NCBI RefSeq assembly: GCF_030296695.1
Contig: NZ_AP027737.1
Span: forward strand, 2,976,001-3,040,000
Direction of reading: 5' to 3'
DNA length: 64,000 nucleotides
Source of the DNA: Agromyces mangrovi
Lineage (GTDB): Bacteria; Actinomycetota; Actinomycetes; Actinomycetales; Microbacteriaceae
Part shown: positions 19,606 to 28,305 of the stretch, in pieces
Position numbering within the stretch: position 1 is the first letter of the stretch
Layout: each line of letters starts with the position of its first letter
Notes under the pieces: generated by a model
What the model saw: the letters and a program-made list of their open reading frames with translations, nothing else
What the model was told of the DNA's origin: nothing
Databases searched by the model: none
Position numbers and translations under genes: made by a program

Positions 19606-19611
19606 ACCCTA
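19606..19611 (-). promoter_or_regulatory. -10 element TAGGGT of plsC
   Basis: On the minus strand TAGGGT is followed by six bases (CGTCGC) and the GTG start of plsC, the spacing expected of a leaderless message. It supports GTG 19599 as the true start. Confidence 0.6.
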
Positions 19612-19692
19612 CCCGCGGGCGCATGCGCTGCCCGCCATGCCGTGGAGAGCGGGCGCGCGGGCGTGGGCGCCGCGACACGGCATCATGGAGCG

Positions 19693-20325
19693 ATGGATGC
19701 GACGCAGGACGGTGATCGGTTCGAGCTCGGCGAGCGCGGGCCGAGCGTGTTCGTGCATCGCACCGCGCGGCGGGCGCCGTCGGCCACGGCGGTGCTGCGC
19801 GCGCTGCTCGCCGACCGCGCCGAGGTGCCGTCCGACGACATCGAGCTCGACTGGTCGTGCGCGGCGTGCGGCGCGCGCCATGCGGCGCCCGTCGTCGGCT
19901 ATCCGACCACCGCGTCCGGCGGGCGCTGGTACGCCGACGCCGCGGCCGCGCCCGGACTGGGGGTGGCGGTCGTCGACCGACGCCGCACGGTCGGCCTCGC
20001 GATCGAGCCGGTCGACCTCGTCGACGCGCCGGCGATCGACCTCGCCGCGTTCCATCCGAGCGAGCGCACCGCCCTCGACGCGATGGACGACGAGGAGCGG
20101 CGGGTCGCGCGCGCCGCGCTCTGGGCGCGCAAGGCAGCACTGCTGCGCGCGGTCGGGCACACGCGGTTCCTCGAGCCCGCGCGCATCGCGCTCTCGCTGC
20201 CCGACGACGCGCCGGGGCGCATGGAGCGCTCGGTGCCCGAGTTCGACGCGCTCGGCGCCGCGCCCGAGTTCCACGGCGTGCCGGTCGGCGGCGGCTGGGT
20301 GGCCGCCGTCGCCGTGCTCGGCTGA
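19693..20325 (+). CDS. 4'-phosphopantetheinyl transferase-like protein, metal ligands missing
   Basis: Protein of 210 residues. The layout resembles Sfp-type phosphopantetheinyl transferases: a Cys-containing N-terminal half, then VGLAIEPVD, FHPSERTAL and WARKAALLRAVG, which match the family's VGxDxE, F..xE and WxxKEAxxKAxG blocks. The first Asp ligand is Ala103 and the Glu of the WxxKE block is Ala148, so two of the three expected magnesium ligands appear to be missing. An active enzyme would load carrier proteins with phosphopantetheine; this one may be inactive or have another role. Similarity is remote and the assignment is tentative. Confidence 0.55.
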   Translation: MDATQDGDRFELGERGPSVFVHRTARRAPSATAVLRALLADRAEVPSDDIELDWSCAACGARHAAPVVGYPTTASGGRWYADAAAAPGLGVAVVDRRRTVGLAIEPVDLVDAPAIDLAAFHPSERTALDAMDDEERRVARAALWARKAALLRAVGHTRFLEPARIALSLPDDAPGRMERSVPEFDALGAAPEFHGVPVGGGWVAAVAVLG

Positions 20326-20372
20326 CGCGCGCCGGCCCGCGGGCGCGCCGGCCCGCCGACCCGACCGACCCG

Positions 20373-20378
20373 TAGGGT
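20373..20378 (+). promoter_or_regulatory. -10 element TAGGGT of dxr
   Basis: TAGGGT is followed by six bases (GGGGTC) and the GTG start of dxr at 20385. The spacing predicts transcription starting on the start codon itself. No ribosome-binding sequence is needed or seen. Confidence 0.6.
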
Positions 20379-20384
20379 GGGGTC

Positions 20385-21470
20385 GTGCGCAGCGTCCTCA
20401 TCCTCGGTTCCACCGGCTCCATCGGCACGCAGGCGCTCGACGTCATCGCGGGCGCGCCGGATCGCTTCCGGGTGGTCGGCCTGGGCGTCGGCAGCGACGT
20501 CGACGGGCTCGCCGCCCAGGCCGAGCGGTTCGGCGTCGAGCACACCGCGGTCGGCGTCGACGAGGCGGTCGCGCTCGTGCGCGACGTCGAGGCCGACGTG
20601 GTGCTGAACGGCATCACGGGCTCGGTCGGGCTGGCGCCGACCCTCGCCGCGCTCGAGGAGGGCCGCACGCTCGCGCTCGCGAACAAGGAGTCGCTCATCG
20701 TCGGCGGCGAGCTCGTCACCGGCATCGCCGCCCCCGGCCAGATCGTGCCGGTCGACTCCGAGCACAGCGCCATCGCGCAGGCGCTGCACGCCGGCACGCA
20801 CGACGAGATCCGCCGGCTCGTGCTCACCGCCTCGGGCGGGCCGTTCCGCGGGCGCACCCGCGCCGAGCTCGCCGACGTGACGCCGGCCGACGCGCTCGCG
20901 CACCCCACCTGGGACATGGGTCTCGTGGTCACCACGAACTCCGCCACGCTCGTGAACAAGGGCCTCGAGGTCATCGAGGCGCACCTGCTGTTCGACGTGG
21001 ACTACGACCGCATCGACGTGGTCGTGCACCCGCAGTCGATCGTGCACTCGATGGTCGAGTTCGTCGACGGCTCCACCATCGCGCAGGCCTCGCCGCCCGA
21101 CATGCGACTGCCGATCTCGCTCGGGCTGGACTGGCCGCACCGCGTCGCTGGGGTGGGGCGCCCGCTCGACTTCACGACCGCGCAGTCGTGGGCGTTCGAG
21201 CCGCTCGACGAGACCGCATTCCCGGCGGTGGCGCTCGCGAAGTCGGTCGGCCGCGCGGGTGGCGCGTACCCCGCGGTGTTCAACGCCGCGAACGAGCAGG
21301 CGGTCGCCGCGTTCCACGCGGGGCGCATCGGCTTCACCGGCATCGTCGACACCGTGCAGGCCGTCGTCGACGCGTTCGAACCGGGGCCCGGCGCGCTGAC
21401 CGTCGAGTCGCTCGCCGCAGCGGAGGCGGAGGCCCGGCGCGCCGCCGACGCGCGCATCGCCGCCGCCTGA
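20385..21470 (+). CDS. dxr: 1-deoxy-D-xylulose 5-phosphate reductoisomerase
   Basis: Protein of 361 residues, close to the usual length. The N-terminal GSTGSIGTQ binds [30 protein letters not shown] and [17 protein letters not shown] are the hallmark substrate and metal-binding segments. It converts 1-deoxyxylulose 5-phosphate to 2-C-methylerythritol 4-phosphate, the committed step of the MEP isoprenoid pathway in the cytoplasm. The next gene is a site-2 protease, the usual actinobacterial neighbour. The third usual partner, ispG, lies about 16 kb further on. Confidence 0.97.
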   Translation: MRSVLILGSTGSIGTQALDVIAGAPDRFRVVGLGVGSDVDGLAAQAERFGVEHTAVGVDEAVALVRDVEADVVLNGITGSVGLAPTLAALEEGRTLALANKESLIVGGELVTGIAAPGQIVPVDSEHSAIAQALHAGTHDEIRRLVLTASGGPFRGRTRAELADVTPADALAHPTWDMGLVVTTNSATLVNKGLEVIEAHLLFDVDYDRIDVVVHPQSIVHSMVEFVDGSTIAQASPPDMRLPISLGLDWPHRVAGVGRPLDFTTAQSWAFEPLDETAFPAVALAKSVGRAGGAYPAVFNAANEQAVAAFHAGRIGFTGIVDTVQAVVDAFEPGPGALTVESLAAAEAEARRAADARIAAA

Positions 21471-21521
21471 CGAGGCCCCGACCAGGGGCCGACGACCAGC
21501 CGGTTCACAGCGCAGCGGGGA

Positions 21522-21527
21522 TACGCT
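21522..21527 (+). promoter_or_regulatory. -10 element TACGCT of the site-2 protease gene
   Basis: TACGCT is followed by six bases (GTGTCG) and GTG 21534. The arrangement is the same as for dxr and decides the protease start: GTG 21528 would lie upstream of the predicted transcription start. Confidence 0.5.
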
Positions 21528-21533
21528 GTGTCG

Positions 21534-22967
21534 GTGGACTCCGTGCTGGCCTTCATCCTGGGCGTCGTCATCATCGCCCTCGGGCTCGCCGTGTCCATCG
21601 GCCTGCACGAGATCGGGCACCTGCTGCCCGCGAAGCTGTTCAAGGTCAAGGTCACGCAGTACATGATCGGCTTCGGCCCGACCATGTGGTCGACGCGTCG
21701 CGGCGAGACCGAGTACGGCGTCAAGGCCATCCCGCTCGGCGGCTACATCTCGATGATCGGCATGTTCCCGCCCGAGAAGCACCGACCGGCGGATGCCGCG
21801 ACCGACGTCGGCCCGCTGGCCGACCTGGGCGAGTCGGAAGCGCAGACGGCGGACGCGACCGCCGCTCCCCGACGCATGCCCGTCGGGGCATCCAGTGCCC
21901 GCAACGGCAGCACCGGGTTCTTCCAGTCGCTCGCGGAGGACGCGCGCAGCGCGAGCGCCGACACGATCGGCCCCGGCGAGGAGGACCGCGCGTTCTACAA
22001 GCTGCCGGTCTGGAAGCGCATCGTCATCATGCTCGGCGGGCCGTTCATGAACCTGCTGCTCGCGGTGGTGCTCTACGCCGTGCTGCTGATGGGCTTCGGG
22101 ATCGCGCAGCCCAGCACGACGATCGGCTCGGTGTCGGAGTGCGTGGTGCCGGCGACCAGCGCCAGCCAGGAGTGCGAGCCGGGCGACGCGGCCGCCCCGG
22201 GCGCCGACGCGGGCGTGCAGCCCGGCGACCGGCTGGTGTCGATCGCGGGGGAGCCGATCGAGAGCTGGACCGGATTCACCGAGGTCGTGCGGGCGAACGC
22301 GGGCCAGCCGCTGGCGCTCGTGGTCGAGCGCGACGGGGCCGAGACCACCCTGACCGTGACGCCGCGGCTCACCGAGCGCTACGTCTACGCCGACGACGGC
22401 TCGATCCGCGAGGACGCGAGCGGCGAGGCCATCACCGAGGAGGTGGGCTTCGTGGGCGTCGGCCCGGCGTCGGAGACCGTGCAGCAGCCGGTCACCGCCG
22501 TGCTGCCCGCGGTGGGCGACAACGTCCAGGCGGTCGGCGGCATCATCCTCAACCTGCCCCAGCGCATGGTCGACGTGGCGCAGGCCGCGTTCGGCACCGA
22601 GGAGCGCGACCCGAACGGGCCGATCAGCGTGGTCGGCGTCGGTCGCGTCGCGGGGGAGATCGCGAGCATCGACGAGATCCCGATCGCGAACAAGGCGGCC
22701 GGCCTCATCGGCATCCTCGCGTCGCTCAACGTCGCCCTCTTCGTGTTCAACCTCATCCCGCTGCTGCCGCTCGACGGCGGCCACGTCGCCGGCGCGCTCT
22801 GGGAGGCGGTGCGGCGCGGCTTCGCCAAGCTGTTCCGCCGGCCCGACCCCGGCCCCGTCGACATGGCCAAGTTCATGCCCGTGACCCTCGCGGTCGTGGT
22901 GGTGCTCGGCGCCATGAGCGCCCTGCTCATCTACGCCGACATCGTCAAGCCCATCTCGATCCTCTGA
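21534..22967 (+). CDS. Site-2 intramembrane metalloprotease (M50 family)
   Basis: Protein of about 477 residues. The first membrane helix contains HEIGH, the zinc and catalytic Glu motif, in VSIGLHEIGHLLPAK. A PDZ-like domain holds GVQPGDRLVSIAGEPI. Near the C-terminus NLIPLLPLDGGHVAGALW supplies the third zinc ligand (DGG). The family cleaves membrane anchors, typically anti-sigma factors, as in mycobacterial Rip1 and E. coli RseP. An insertion of roughly 70 residues (about 80-150), rich in Ala, Ser and acidic residues, separates the first helix from the next conserved block. GTG 21528 is a possible alternative start, but the -10 position favours 21534. No partner anti-sigma gene is in the window. 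Confidence 0.93.
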   Translation: MDSVLAFILGVVIIALGLAVSIGLHEIGHLLPAKLFKVKVTQYMIGFGPTMWSTRRGETEYGVKAIPLGGYISMIGMFPPEKHRPADAATDVGPLADLGESEAQTADATAAPRRMPVGASSARNGSTGFFQSLAEDARSASADTIGPGEEDRAFYKLPVWKRIVIMLGGPFMNLLLAVVLYAVLLMGFGIAQPSTTIGSVSECVVPATSASQECEPGDAAAPGADAGVQPGDRLVSIAGEPIESWTGFTEVVRANAGQPLALVVERDGAETTLTVTPRLTERYVYADDGSIREDASGEAITEEVGFVGVGPASETVQQPVTAVLPAVGDNVQAVGGIILNLPQRMVDVAQAAFGTEERDPNGPISVVGVGRVAGEIASIDEIPIANKAAGLIGILASLNVALFVFNLIPLLPLDGGHVAGALWEAVRRGFAKLFRRPDPGPVDMAKFMPVTLAVVVVLGAMSALLIYADIVKPISIL

Positions 22968-22968
22968 C

Positions 22969-24204
22969 GTGCCGTACCGATCCACCGACGTGAGCGTCAC
23001 GTCGCCACCGACCAGGGCCTCCTCCCACGAGCGGATGCCCCGGGGCGGCGCGGCCCGCCCGCTCTCGCCCGCACCGGCCGTCGGTGCCGCCGGGCGTCGC
23101 GGCGACCTGCTGGGCCTGCTCGCGCCGGTCGTGCTGAGCGCGCTCGTGCAGGTGCCCGCGGCGCTCTGGGTCGCCCTGCGGGTCGCCGAGTCGCCGCTCG
23201 CCGGGGCGCTGGCGGTGCTGCTGGCGATCGCGGGCCCGACCGCGCTGCTCGCATCGCGGCGCCTGCCGGGGCCGACCGTCGCCGTGGTGGCCGCGCTGGC
23301 CGCGCTCGACCTGCTCCTCGCGCCCGACGCGGGCGTGCCGTACGTGGCACTGGCGTTCGCGGTCGTGCTCGGCGTGGCGCGCGGCGCGACCGCGTGGACG
23401 CTCGCCTCGCTCGCGGCCGCGTGGCTCGCGTGCCTGGCGCTCGGGGCGGAGCTGGGCCTGGCGTGGCATCCGCTGCGGATCGCCGCCGTCACCGCGGTGC
23501 TGGCGCTGTGCGTCGCGTTCGGCGCCCTCCTCGGGCGCCGGCGGGCCCGACTCGCACGGCTGCGGGTCGAGGCGGAGCGACGGCAGCGTCGTGCCGAGCG
23601 TGCCGAGCGCGTGCGCATCGCCCGGGAGCTGCACGACGTGCTCGCTCGCTCGCTGGTGCGCATCAACCGGGAGTCGGGCGCAGCGCTCGACGAGGCCGAA
23701 CACGATCCCGAGCGCGCTCGCGCGGCACTCGCGAGCATCACGATCACGAGCCGTACCGCCCTCGACGACGTGCGCGAGGTGCTCGGCGCGCTCGGCGGCG
23801 ACAGCCCGGTGGGCCGGCTCGACCCCCGGGCCGACCTCTCCGCGCTGCCGGGCCTGATCGACGGGTTCGCCGGTGCCGGGCTCGACGTCGAGTTGCACGA
23901 CCGCCTCGCGACCCCGCCGGCGGCGCCGGTGCAGCTGGCCGCCTACGCCATCGTGCAGGAGGCGCTGACGAACGCGGTGCGGCACGCGGCCGCCTCGGCG
24001 TTCGTCTCGCTCGCCCGCACCGGCGACGTGCTCGACGTCGTGGTCGACGACGACGGCCCGGGCTTCGGCGACGCGGAGCCCGGCGCCGGCATGCGCGGCA
24101 TGCGCGAGCGCGCCGCAGCGCTCGGGGGCACGCTCGAGTTCATCGTGTCGCCGTTCGGCGGCGCGCGCGTGCGCGCCCGCCTGCCCTGGACCTCCGCCGA
24201 CTGA
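22969..24204 (+). CDS. Sensor histidine kinase, NarL-type, without adjacent response regulator
   Basis: Protein of 411 residues from GTG 22969, one base after the protease stop; GTG 22990 and ATG 23035 are possible later starts. Five or so membrane helices (about 45-190) are followed by the HisKA_3 dimerisation region, with the phospho-acceptor His in RIARELHDVLARSL. The ATPase region contains QEALTNAVRHA (N box), DDDGPGF (G1) and GAGMRGMRERAAALGG (G2). This class normally phosphorylates a LuxR-type response regulator encoded next door. Here a thiolase gene converges on it 24 bp downstream, and no regulator gene is present. The signal is unknown. Confidence 0.9.
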   Translation: MPYRSTDVSVTSPPTRASSHERMPRGGAARPLSPAPAVGAAGRRGDLLGLLAPVVLSALVQVPAALWVALRVAESPLAGALAVLLAIAGPTALLASRRLPGPTVAVVAALAALDLLLAPDAGVPYVALAFAVVLGVARGATAWTLASLAAAWLACLALGAELGLAWHPLRIAAVTAVLALCVAFGALLGRRRARLARLRVEAERRQRRAERAERVRIARELHDVLARSLVRINRESGAALDEAEHDPERARAALASITITSRTALDDVREVLGALGGDSPVGRLDPRADLSALPGLIDGFAGAGLDVELHDRLATPPAAPVQLAAYAIVQEALTNAVRHAAASAFVSLARTGDVLDVVVDDDGPGFGDAEPGAGMRGMRERAAALGGTLEFIVSPFGGARVRARLPWTSAD

Positions 24205-24228
24205 CGGCCGCGTCAGCGCCGCCCGTGA

Positions 24229-25419
24229 TCAGCGGGAGAGGAGCAGCGCGTCGCCCTGGCCGCCGCCGCCGCACAGCGCGACCGCCGCGCGGCCCGAGCC
24301 GCGACGCGAGAGCGCGAGTGCCGCGTGCAGGGCGAGACGGGCGCCGGATGCCCCGATCGGATGTCCGAGCGAGATGGCGCCGCCGTCGGGGTTGACGATG
24401 TCGGCGTCCACGCCGAGGTCGCGCGACGACTGCAGCGACACGGCCGCGAACGCCTCGTTGATCTCGATGTGGTCGAGGTCGGAGACCTCCCATCCGTGTC
24501 GCGCGAGGGCCGCCGCGATGGCGTTCGCGGGCTGCGAGTGCAGCGAGTTGTCGGGTCCGGCGACGTGGCCCGACGACTCGACGACCGCGAGCCAGGGGAG
24601 TCCGTGCTCCTCGGCCCACGCGCGCGATGCGACCACGAGCGCCGAGGCGCCGTCGCTGAGCGGCGACGAGTTGCCGGCGGTGATCGTGCCCTCGGCGGCG
24701 AACGCGGGGCGGAGGCGCGCGAGCACCTCGACGGTCGAGTCCCCGCGCACGCCCTCGTCGGCGGCGACGGTGACCGGGTCGCCCTTCCGCTGCGGCACGT
24801 CGACCGGCACGATCTCGTCGTCGAACACGCCGGCGGCCTGCGCCGCGGCGGCGCGCTGGTGCGACGCGGCGGCGATCTCGTCCTGCTCCGCGCGGCCGAG
24901 GCCGAGTCGGCCGTTGACCCGCTCGGTCGACGCGCCCATCGAGTCGCCGTCGAACGCGTCGGTGAGGCCGTCGTGCGCGGCGTGGTCGAGCATGGTGACG
25001 CTCCCGTAGGGCCAGCCGCGACGCGAGCCGGGCAGCAGGTGGGGTGCGTTGGTCATCGACTCCTGGCCGCCGGCGACGACGACGGATGCCTCGCCGAGGC
25101 GGATCATGCGGGCTGCATCGACGACCGCGGCGAGGCCCGACAGGCACACCTTGTTGAGGGTCATCGCGGGCACGCGCCAGGGGATGCCGGCGGCGTTCGC
25201 GCTCTGCTTCGCGGGGTTCTGGCCGGCACCCGCCTGCAGCACCTGGCCCATGAGCACGGCGTCGACGTCGTCGGGGGAGACCCCGGTGCGCTCGAGGGCG
25301 CCGCGGATCGCGGCGGTGCCGAGCTCGACGGCCGACAGGCGGGCGAACGCGCCGTTGACGCGGCCCTGCGGGGTGCGTGCGCCGCCGATGATGACGACGT
25401 CGTTGGGGGTGCTGCTCAT
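24229..25419 (-). CDS. Acetyl-CoA C-acetyltransferase (thiolase)
   Basis: Protein of 396 residues, ATG 25419 with AAGGAGT nine bases upstream. Catalytic elements are complete: Cys92 in LNKVCLSGL, NEAFA, GHPIGASGAR with the catalytic His, and CGGGGQGDAL with the second Cys. Thiolases of this type split acetoacetyl-CoA to two acetyl-CoA, or run in reverse. It is transcribed away from the ABC importer/ketone-body operon and shares a 142-bp control region with it. That fits the last step of 3-hydroxybutyrate breakdown. A minus-strand TACACT (25483-25488) is a plausible -10. Confidence 0.93.
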   Translation of the reverse strand: MSSTPNDVVIIGGARTPQGRVNGAFARLSAVELGTAAIRGALERTGVSPDDVDAVLMGQVLQAGAGQNPAKQSANAAGIPWRVPAMTLNKVCLSGLAAVVDAARMIRLGEASVVVAGGQESMTNAPHLLPGSRRGWPYGSVTMLDHAAHDGLTDAFDGDSMGASTERVNGRLGLGRAEQDEIAAASHQRAAAAQAAGVFDDEIVPVDVPQRKGDPVTVAADEGVRGDSTVEVLARLRPAFAAEGTITAGNSSPLSDGASALVVASRAWAEEHGLPWLAVVESSGHVAGPDNSLHSQPANAIAAALARHGWEVSDLDHIEINEAFAAVSLQSSRDLGVDADIVNPDGGAISLGHPIGASGARLALHAALALSRRGSGRAAVALCGGGGQGDALLLSR

Positions 25420-25482
25420 CGCGTTCGTGACTCCTTCGTCCGGGTTGTGGAGAGCGAGTTGCGCACTCGCCCACTGCCGCCT

Positions 25483-25488
25483 AGTGTA
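25483..25488 (-). promoter_or_regulatory. -10 element TACACT of the thiolase gene
   Basis: Minus-strand TACACT fits the TAnnnT pattern. It lies 64 bp before the thiolase ATG. The inverted repeat at 25495-25522 covers the stretch where the -35 would be, so a repressor bound there should block this promoter. Confidence 0.45.
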
Positions 25489-25494
25489 CATTTC

Positions 25495-25522
25495 TGAAAC
25501 CTGAACCACCTGTCAGGTTTCA
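25495..25522. promoter_or_regulatory. Perfect 10-bp inverted repeat, candidate operator of the thiolase/importer region
   Basis: The arms are TGAAACCTGA and TCAGGTTTCA, exact reverse complements, separated by 8 bp. The right half also contains the shorter palindrome ACCTGTCAGGT. It sits midway between two divergent genes, so one bound protein could control both. The TetR regulator encoded within the importer operon (31811) is the obvious candidate. Such an AT-containing perfect repeat stands out in this GC-rich background. Confidence 0.65.
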
Positions 25523-25561
25523 ACCGACACTGCAGTCACACCTTCCTTGAGAGGCATACCA

Positions 25562-26758
25562 ATGCGGGTTACGAAGAAGTACCTTGCCGTCGGCGTTCTC
25601 GCCGCGTCGGCGTTCGCCCTGGTCGGCTGTGCGCCGACCGCCGCCGACGGCGGAGACGACACGACCGGGGAAGAGCTCGCCCCGGTCAGCATCGGCATGA
25701 TCACGTCCCAGACGGGACCGCTCGCCGCCTACGGCGAGGCCTACACGGCCGGCTTCGAGGCCGGCCTCGACTACGCGACCGACGGCACCGGTGAGGTCGA
25801 CGGCCGCGAGCTCGACATCACCTGGGAGGACGACCAGGGCAACCCCGACACGGCCGTCTCCAAGGCCAAGGACCTCATCGGCCAGGGCACCACCATCCTC
25901 GCGGGCACCGTCTCGTCGGGCATCGCCACCGCGCTCGCCGAGCAGGCCGCGCAGAACCAGGTGCTCTACATCTCCGGTCCGGCAGCGGCCGACGCGATCA
26001 CCGGCGTCAACGAGTACACCTTCCGCTCGGGTCGCCAGACCTACCAGGACGTCGCGACCGCCGGCACCTTCATCGGCGACGCCGCGGGCAAGAGCGTCGT
26101 GGTCTTCGCGCAGGACACCGCGTTCGGCCAGGGCAACCTCGCCGGCGTCGAGGCCGTGCTCGGCGGCCAGGGCGCGACCGTCGACGGCGTGCTCGTCGCC
26201 GAGGACGCGACCGAGTTCACCCCGTTCGCGCAGCAGCTCATCGACGCCGAGCCCGACCTGATCTTCGTGGCCTGGGCGGGTGCGAGCTCGGGCGCGATGT
26301 GGACCGCGCTGCAGCAGCAGGGCGTGTTCGACGTGGCCCCGGTCGTCACCGGCCTCGGCGATGTCGCGACCTACGGCGCCTACGGCGACGCGTCGGGCGA
26401 CATCAGCTTCCTGAACCACTACTTCGCGGGCGCGAGCGGCAGCGACGCCGAGGCCGCGATGCTCGAGTACCTCGAGGCGGAGGGCATGGTCGGCGACCTG
26501 TTCTCGCCCGACGGCTTCCTCGCCGCGCAGATGATCGTCGAGGCCGTCCGCGCAGGCGACTCGGTCGATGACATGATCGCCGCGCTCGAGGGTGCGTCCT
26601 TCGACTCCGTCAAGGGCGAGGTCACCGTACGCGCCGAGGACCACGCGGTGGTCCAGGAGATGTACCAGGTCAGCCTGGTCGACGACGGCGGCGCCTGGGT
26701 GCCCGAGCTGATCGAGTCGGTCGACGCCGAGGCCGTCGCACCTCCCGTCGCCGGTTAG
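25562..26758 (+). CDS. ABC importer substrate-binding lipoprotein, Liv family
   Basis: Protein of 398 residues from ATG 25562 (GAGAGG upstream). The signal peptide ends in the lipobox LVGC (Cys22), so the protein is anchored to the outer face of the membrane. The mature part is a type I periplasmic-binding fold: SIGMITSQTGPLAAYGEAY, the segment GTVSSGIATALAEQAAQ, and VVFAQDTAFGQG are typical of the LivJ/aromatic-acid group (Peripla_BP_6). It is the first gene of a long operon with two ATPases and two permeases. The ligand may be a branched-chain amino acid, aromatic acid or hydroxyacid; the downstream genes suggest a 3-hydroxyacid or ester. Confidence 0.9.
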   Translation: MRVTKKYLAVGVLAASAFALVGCAPTAADGGDDTTGEELAPVSIGMITSQTGPLAAYGEAYTAGFEAGLDYATDGTGEVDGRELDITWEDDQGNPDTAVSKAKDLIGQGTTILAGTVSSGIATALAEQAAQNQVLYISGPAAADAITGVNEYTFRSGRQTYQDVATAGTFIGDAAGKSVVVFAQDTAFGQGNLAGVEAVLGGQGATVDGVLVAEDATEFTPFAQQLIDAEPDLIFVAWAGASSGAMWTALQQQGVFDVAPVVTGLGDVATYGAYGDASGDISFLNHYFAGASGSDAEAAMLEYLEAEGMVGDLFSPDGFLAAQMIVEAVRAGDSVDDMIAALEGASFDSVKGEVTVRAEDHAVVQEMYQVSLVDDGGAWVPELIESVDAEAVAPPVAG

Positions 26759-26767
26759 TCCCGCAAC

Positions 26768-27523
26768 ATGAGCGAACACGCGATGCTGTCCCTGAACGGG
26801 GTCGGCCTGACCATCGGCGGTGCCCGCATCCTGCACGAGGTGACGCTCAGCGTCCCCCACGGCGAGATGCTCGGCGTCATCGGCCCGAACGGCGCCGGCA
26901 AGACCACGCTCTTCAACGTGGTCTCCGGCCTGCTCGCGCCGACCGCCGGATCGGTCGAGCTCGACGGACAGGACGTCACGAAGGAACCCATCCATCGCCG
27001 CGCAGCAGTCGGGCTCGGCCGGACGTTCCAGACGTCCAGCGTGTTCGGAGCACTCAGCGTGCTCGAGAACGTGCGCCTGGCGGCGCAGGCCCATGAGGGC
27101 CGGGCCGCGTCGGTGTTCCGCGTACCGCGGGCCACCGACGCGGCCACCCGCCGGGCCCGCGAGGCCCTCGAGGAGGTCGACCTGGGCCACCGCGCCGACG
27201 CCGAGGCTTCCGGCCTCGCGCACGGCGAGAAGCGCAAGCTCGAGATCGCGATGCTCATCGCGACCGAGCCGAAGCTGGTCCTCCTCGACGAACCGATGGC
27301 CGGGGTCGGCTCGGGCGACGTGCCCGCGCTGTCCGAGGTCATCCGCCGCCTGCACCGGGGCGGGCGCACGGTGCTCATGGTCGAGCACCACATGGAGGTC
27401 GTGCTCGGCCTCGTCGACCGGGTCGCGGTCATGCACCACGGCGAGCTGCTCGCCTGCGACACCCCCGAGGCCGTCATGGCCGACCCCACCGTCCAGTCCG
27501 CCTACCTGGGAGAGACCGTATGA
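26768..27523 (+). CDS. ABC importer ATPase, LivG-like
   Basis: Protein of 251 residues. Walker A is GPNGAGKTT, the Q-loop region is GLGRTFQTSSVF, and the signature region is LAHGEKRKLEIAM, the relaxed form usual in LivG proteins. Walker B is KLVLLDEPMAGVG, followed by the switch His in MVEHHME. It powers import together with the LivF-like partner whose start overlaps its stop by four bases. Starts 9 bp after the binding-protein gene. Confidence 0.93.
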   Translation: MSEHAMLSLNGVGLTIGGARILHEVTLSVPHGEMLGVIGPNGAGKTTLFNVVSGLLAPTAGSVELDGQDVTKEPIHRRAAVGLGRTFQTSSVFGALSVLENVRLAAQAHEGRAASVFRVPRATDAATRRAREALEEVDLGHRADAEASGLAHGEKRKLEIAMLIATEPKLVLLDEPMAGVGSGDVPALSEVIRRLHRGGRTVLMVEHHMEVVLGLVDRVAVMHHGELLACDTPEAVMADPTVQSAYLGETV

Positions 27524-28305
27524 GCGAGCCGATCCTGGCCGTCTCGGGCCTCCACGCCCGCATCGCGGGCCAGCAGGTGGTCGAGGACGTCAGCTTCACC
27601 GTGCCGTCCTCCGGCGTCACCGCCCTCCTCGGGCGCAACGGCGTCGGCAAGACGAGCACCATCAAGGCCGTGCTCGGCCTCATCGACCGCACGGGCGACG
27701 TGCGCCTGGCGGGCGACCGGGTCGACCGGCTGCCCACGCACCGCATCGTGCAGCGCGGCGTCGGCTACGTGCCCGAGGACCGCGAGGTGTTCGCGGGGCT
27801 GACTGTCGCCGAGAACCTCCGCCTCGCCGAGCGCGACGCCGAACCGCGGCGCGAGCTCGTCGAGCGGCTGTTCCCCGACCTCGTGCAGCGCAAGGCCCAG
27901 CGCGCCGGCACCCTCTCGGGCGGCCAGCAGCAGATGGTCTCGCTCGCGCGCGCCCTGCTGAACGACAACCGGGTGCTCCTCGTCGACGAGCCCACGAAGG
28001 GCCTCGCGCCCAAGATCGTGGGCGAGGTCGCCGAGGCGCTCGAGGCCGTGGCCGACACGGTGCCGATCCTGCTCGTCGAGCAGAACCTGCACGTGGTGCG
28101 CCAGCTCGCGACCGACGTCGTCGTGCTGAGCGGCGGCCGCGTCGTGCACACCGGCGGCGCCGCCGAGTTCCTCGACGACGACGACCTGGTGCACCGCCTG
28201 CTGGGCGTGCACGGCGACCACGCCGAATCGGATGCCCCCGAGGGCGCGCCCGCGCCCGAGGCATCCGCCACCACCGACACCACGACCGAGGAGGGTCGCG
28301 CATGA
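27520..28305 (+). CDS. ABC importer ATPase, LivF-like
   Basis: Protein of 261 residues overlapping the previous gene by ATGA. Walker A GRNGVGKTS, signature LSGGQQQMV, Walker B RVLLVDEPTKGLAP, and switch His replaced by the usual LivF pattern LLVEQNLHVV. Compared with LivF the C-terminus has an extra acidic, Ala/Thr-rich tail of about 25 residues with no predicted function. Forms the second half of the ATPase dimer. Confidence 0.93.
   Translation: MSEPILAVSGLHARIAGQQVVEDVSFTVPSSGVTALLGRNGVGKTSTIKAVLGLIDRTGDVRLAGDRVDRLPTHRIVQRGVGYVPEDREVFAGLTVAENLRLAERDAEPRRELVERLFPDLVQRKAQRAGTLSGGQQQMVSLARALLNDNRVLLVDEPTKGLAPKIVGEVAEALEAVADTVPILLVEQNLHVVRQLATDVVVLSGGRVVHTGGAAEFLDDDDLVHRLLGVHGDHAESDAPEGAPAPEASATTDTTTEEGRA

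Noticed and set aside
25547..25561. TTG start for the importer binding protein
   Set aside because: ATG 25562 begins the typical charged signal-peptide start and has GAGAGG upstream at a suitable distance.
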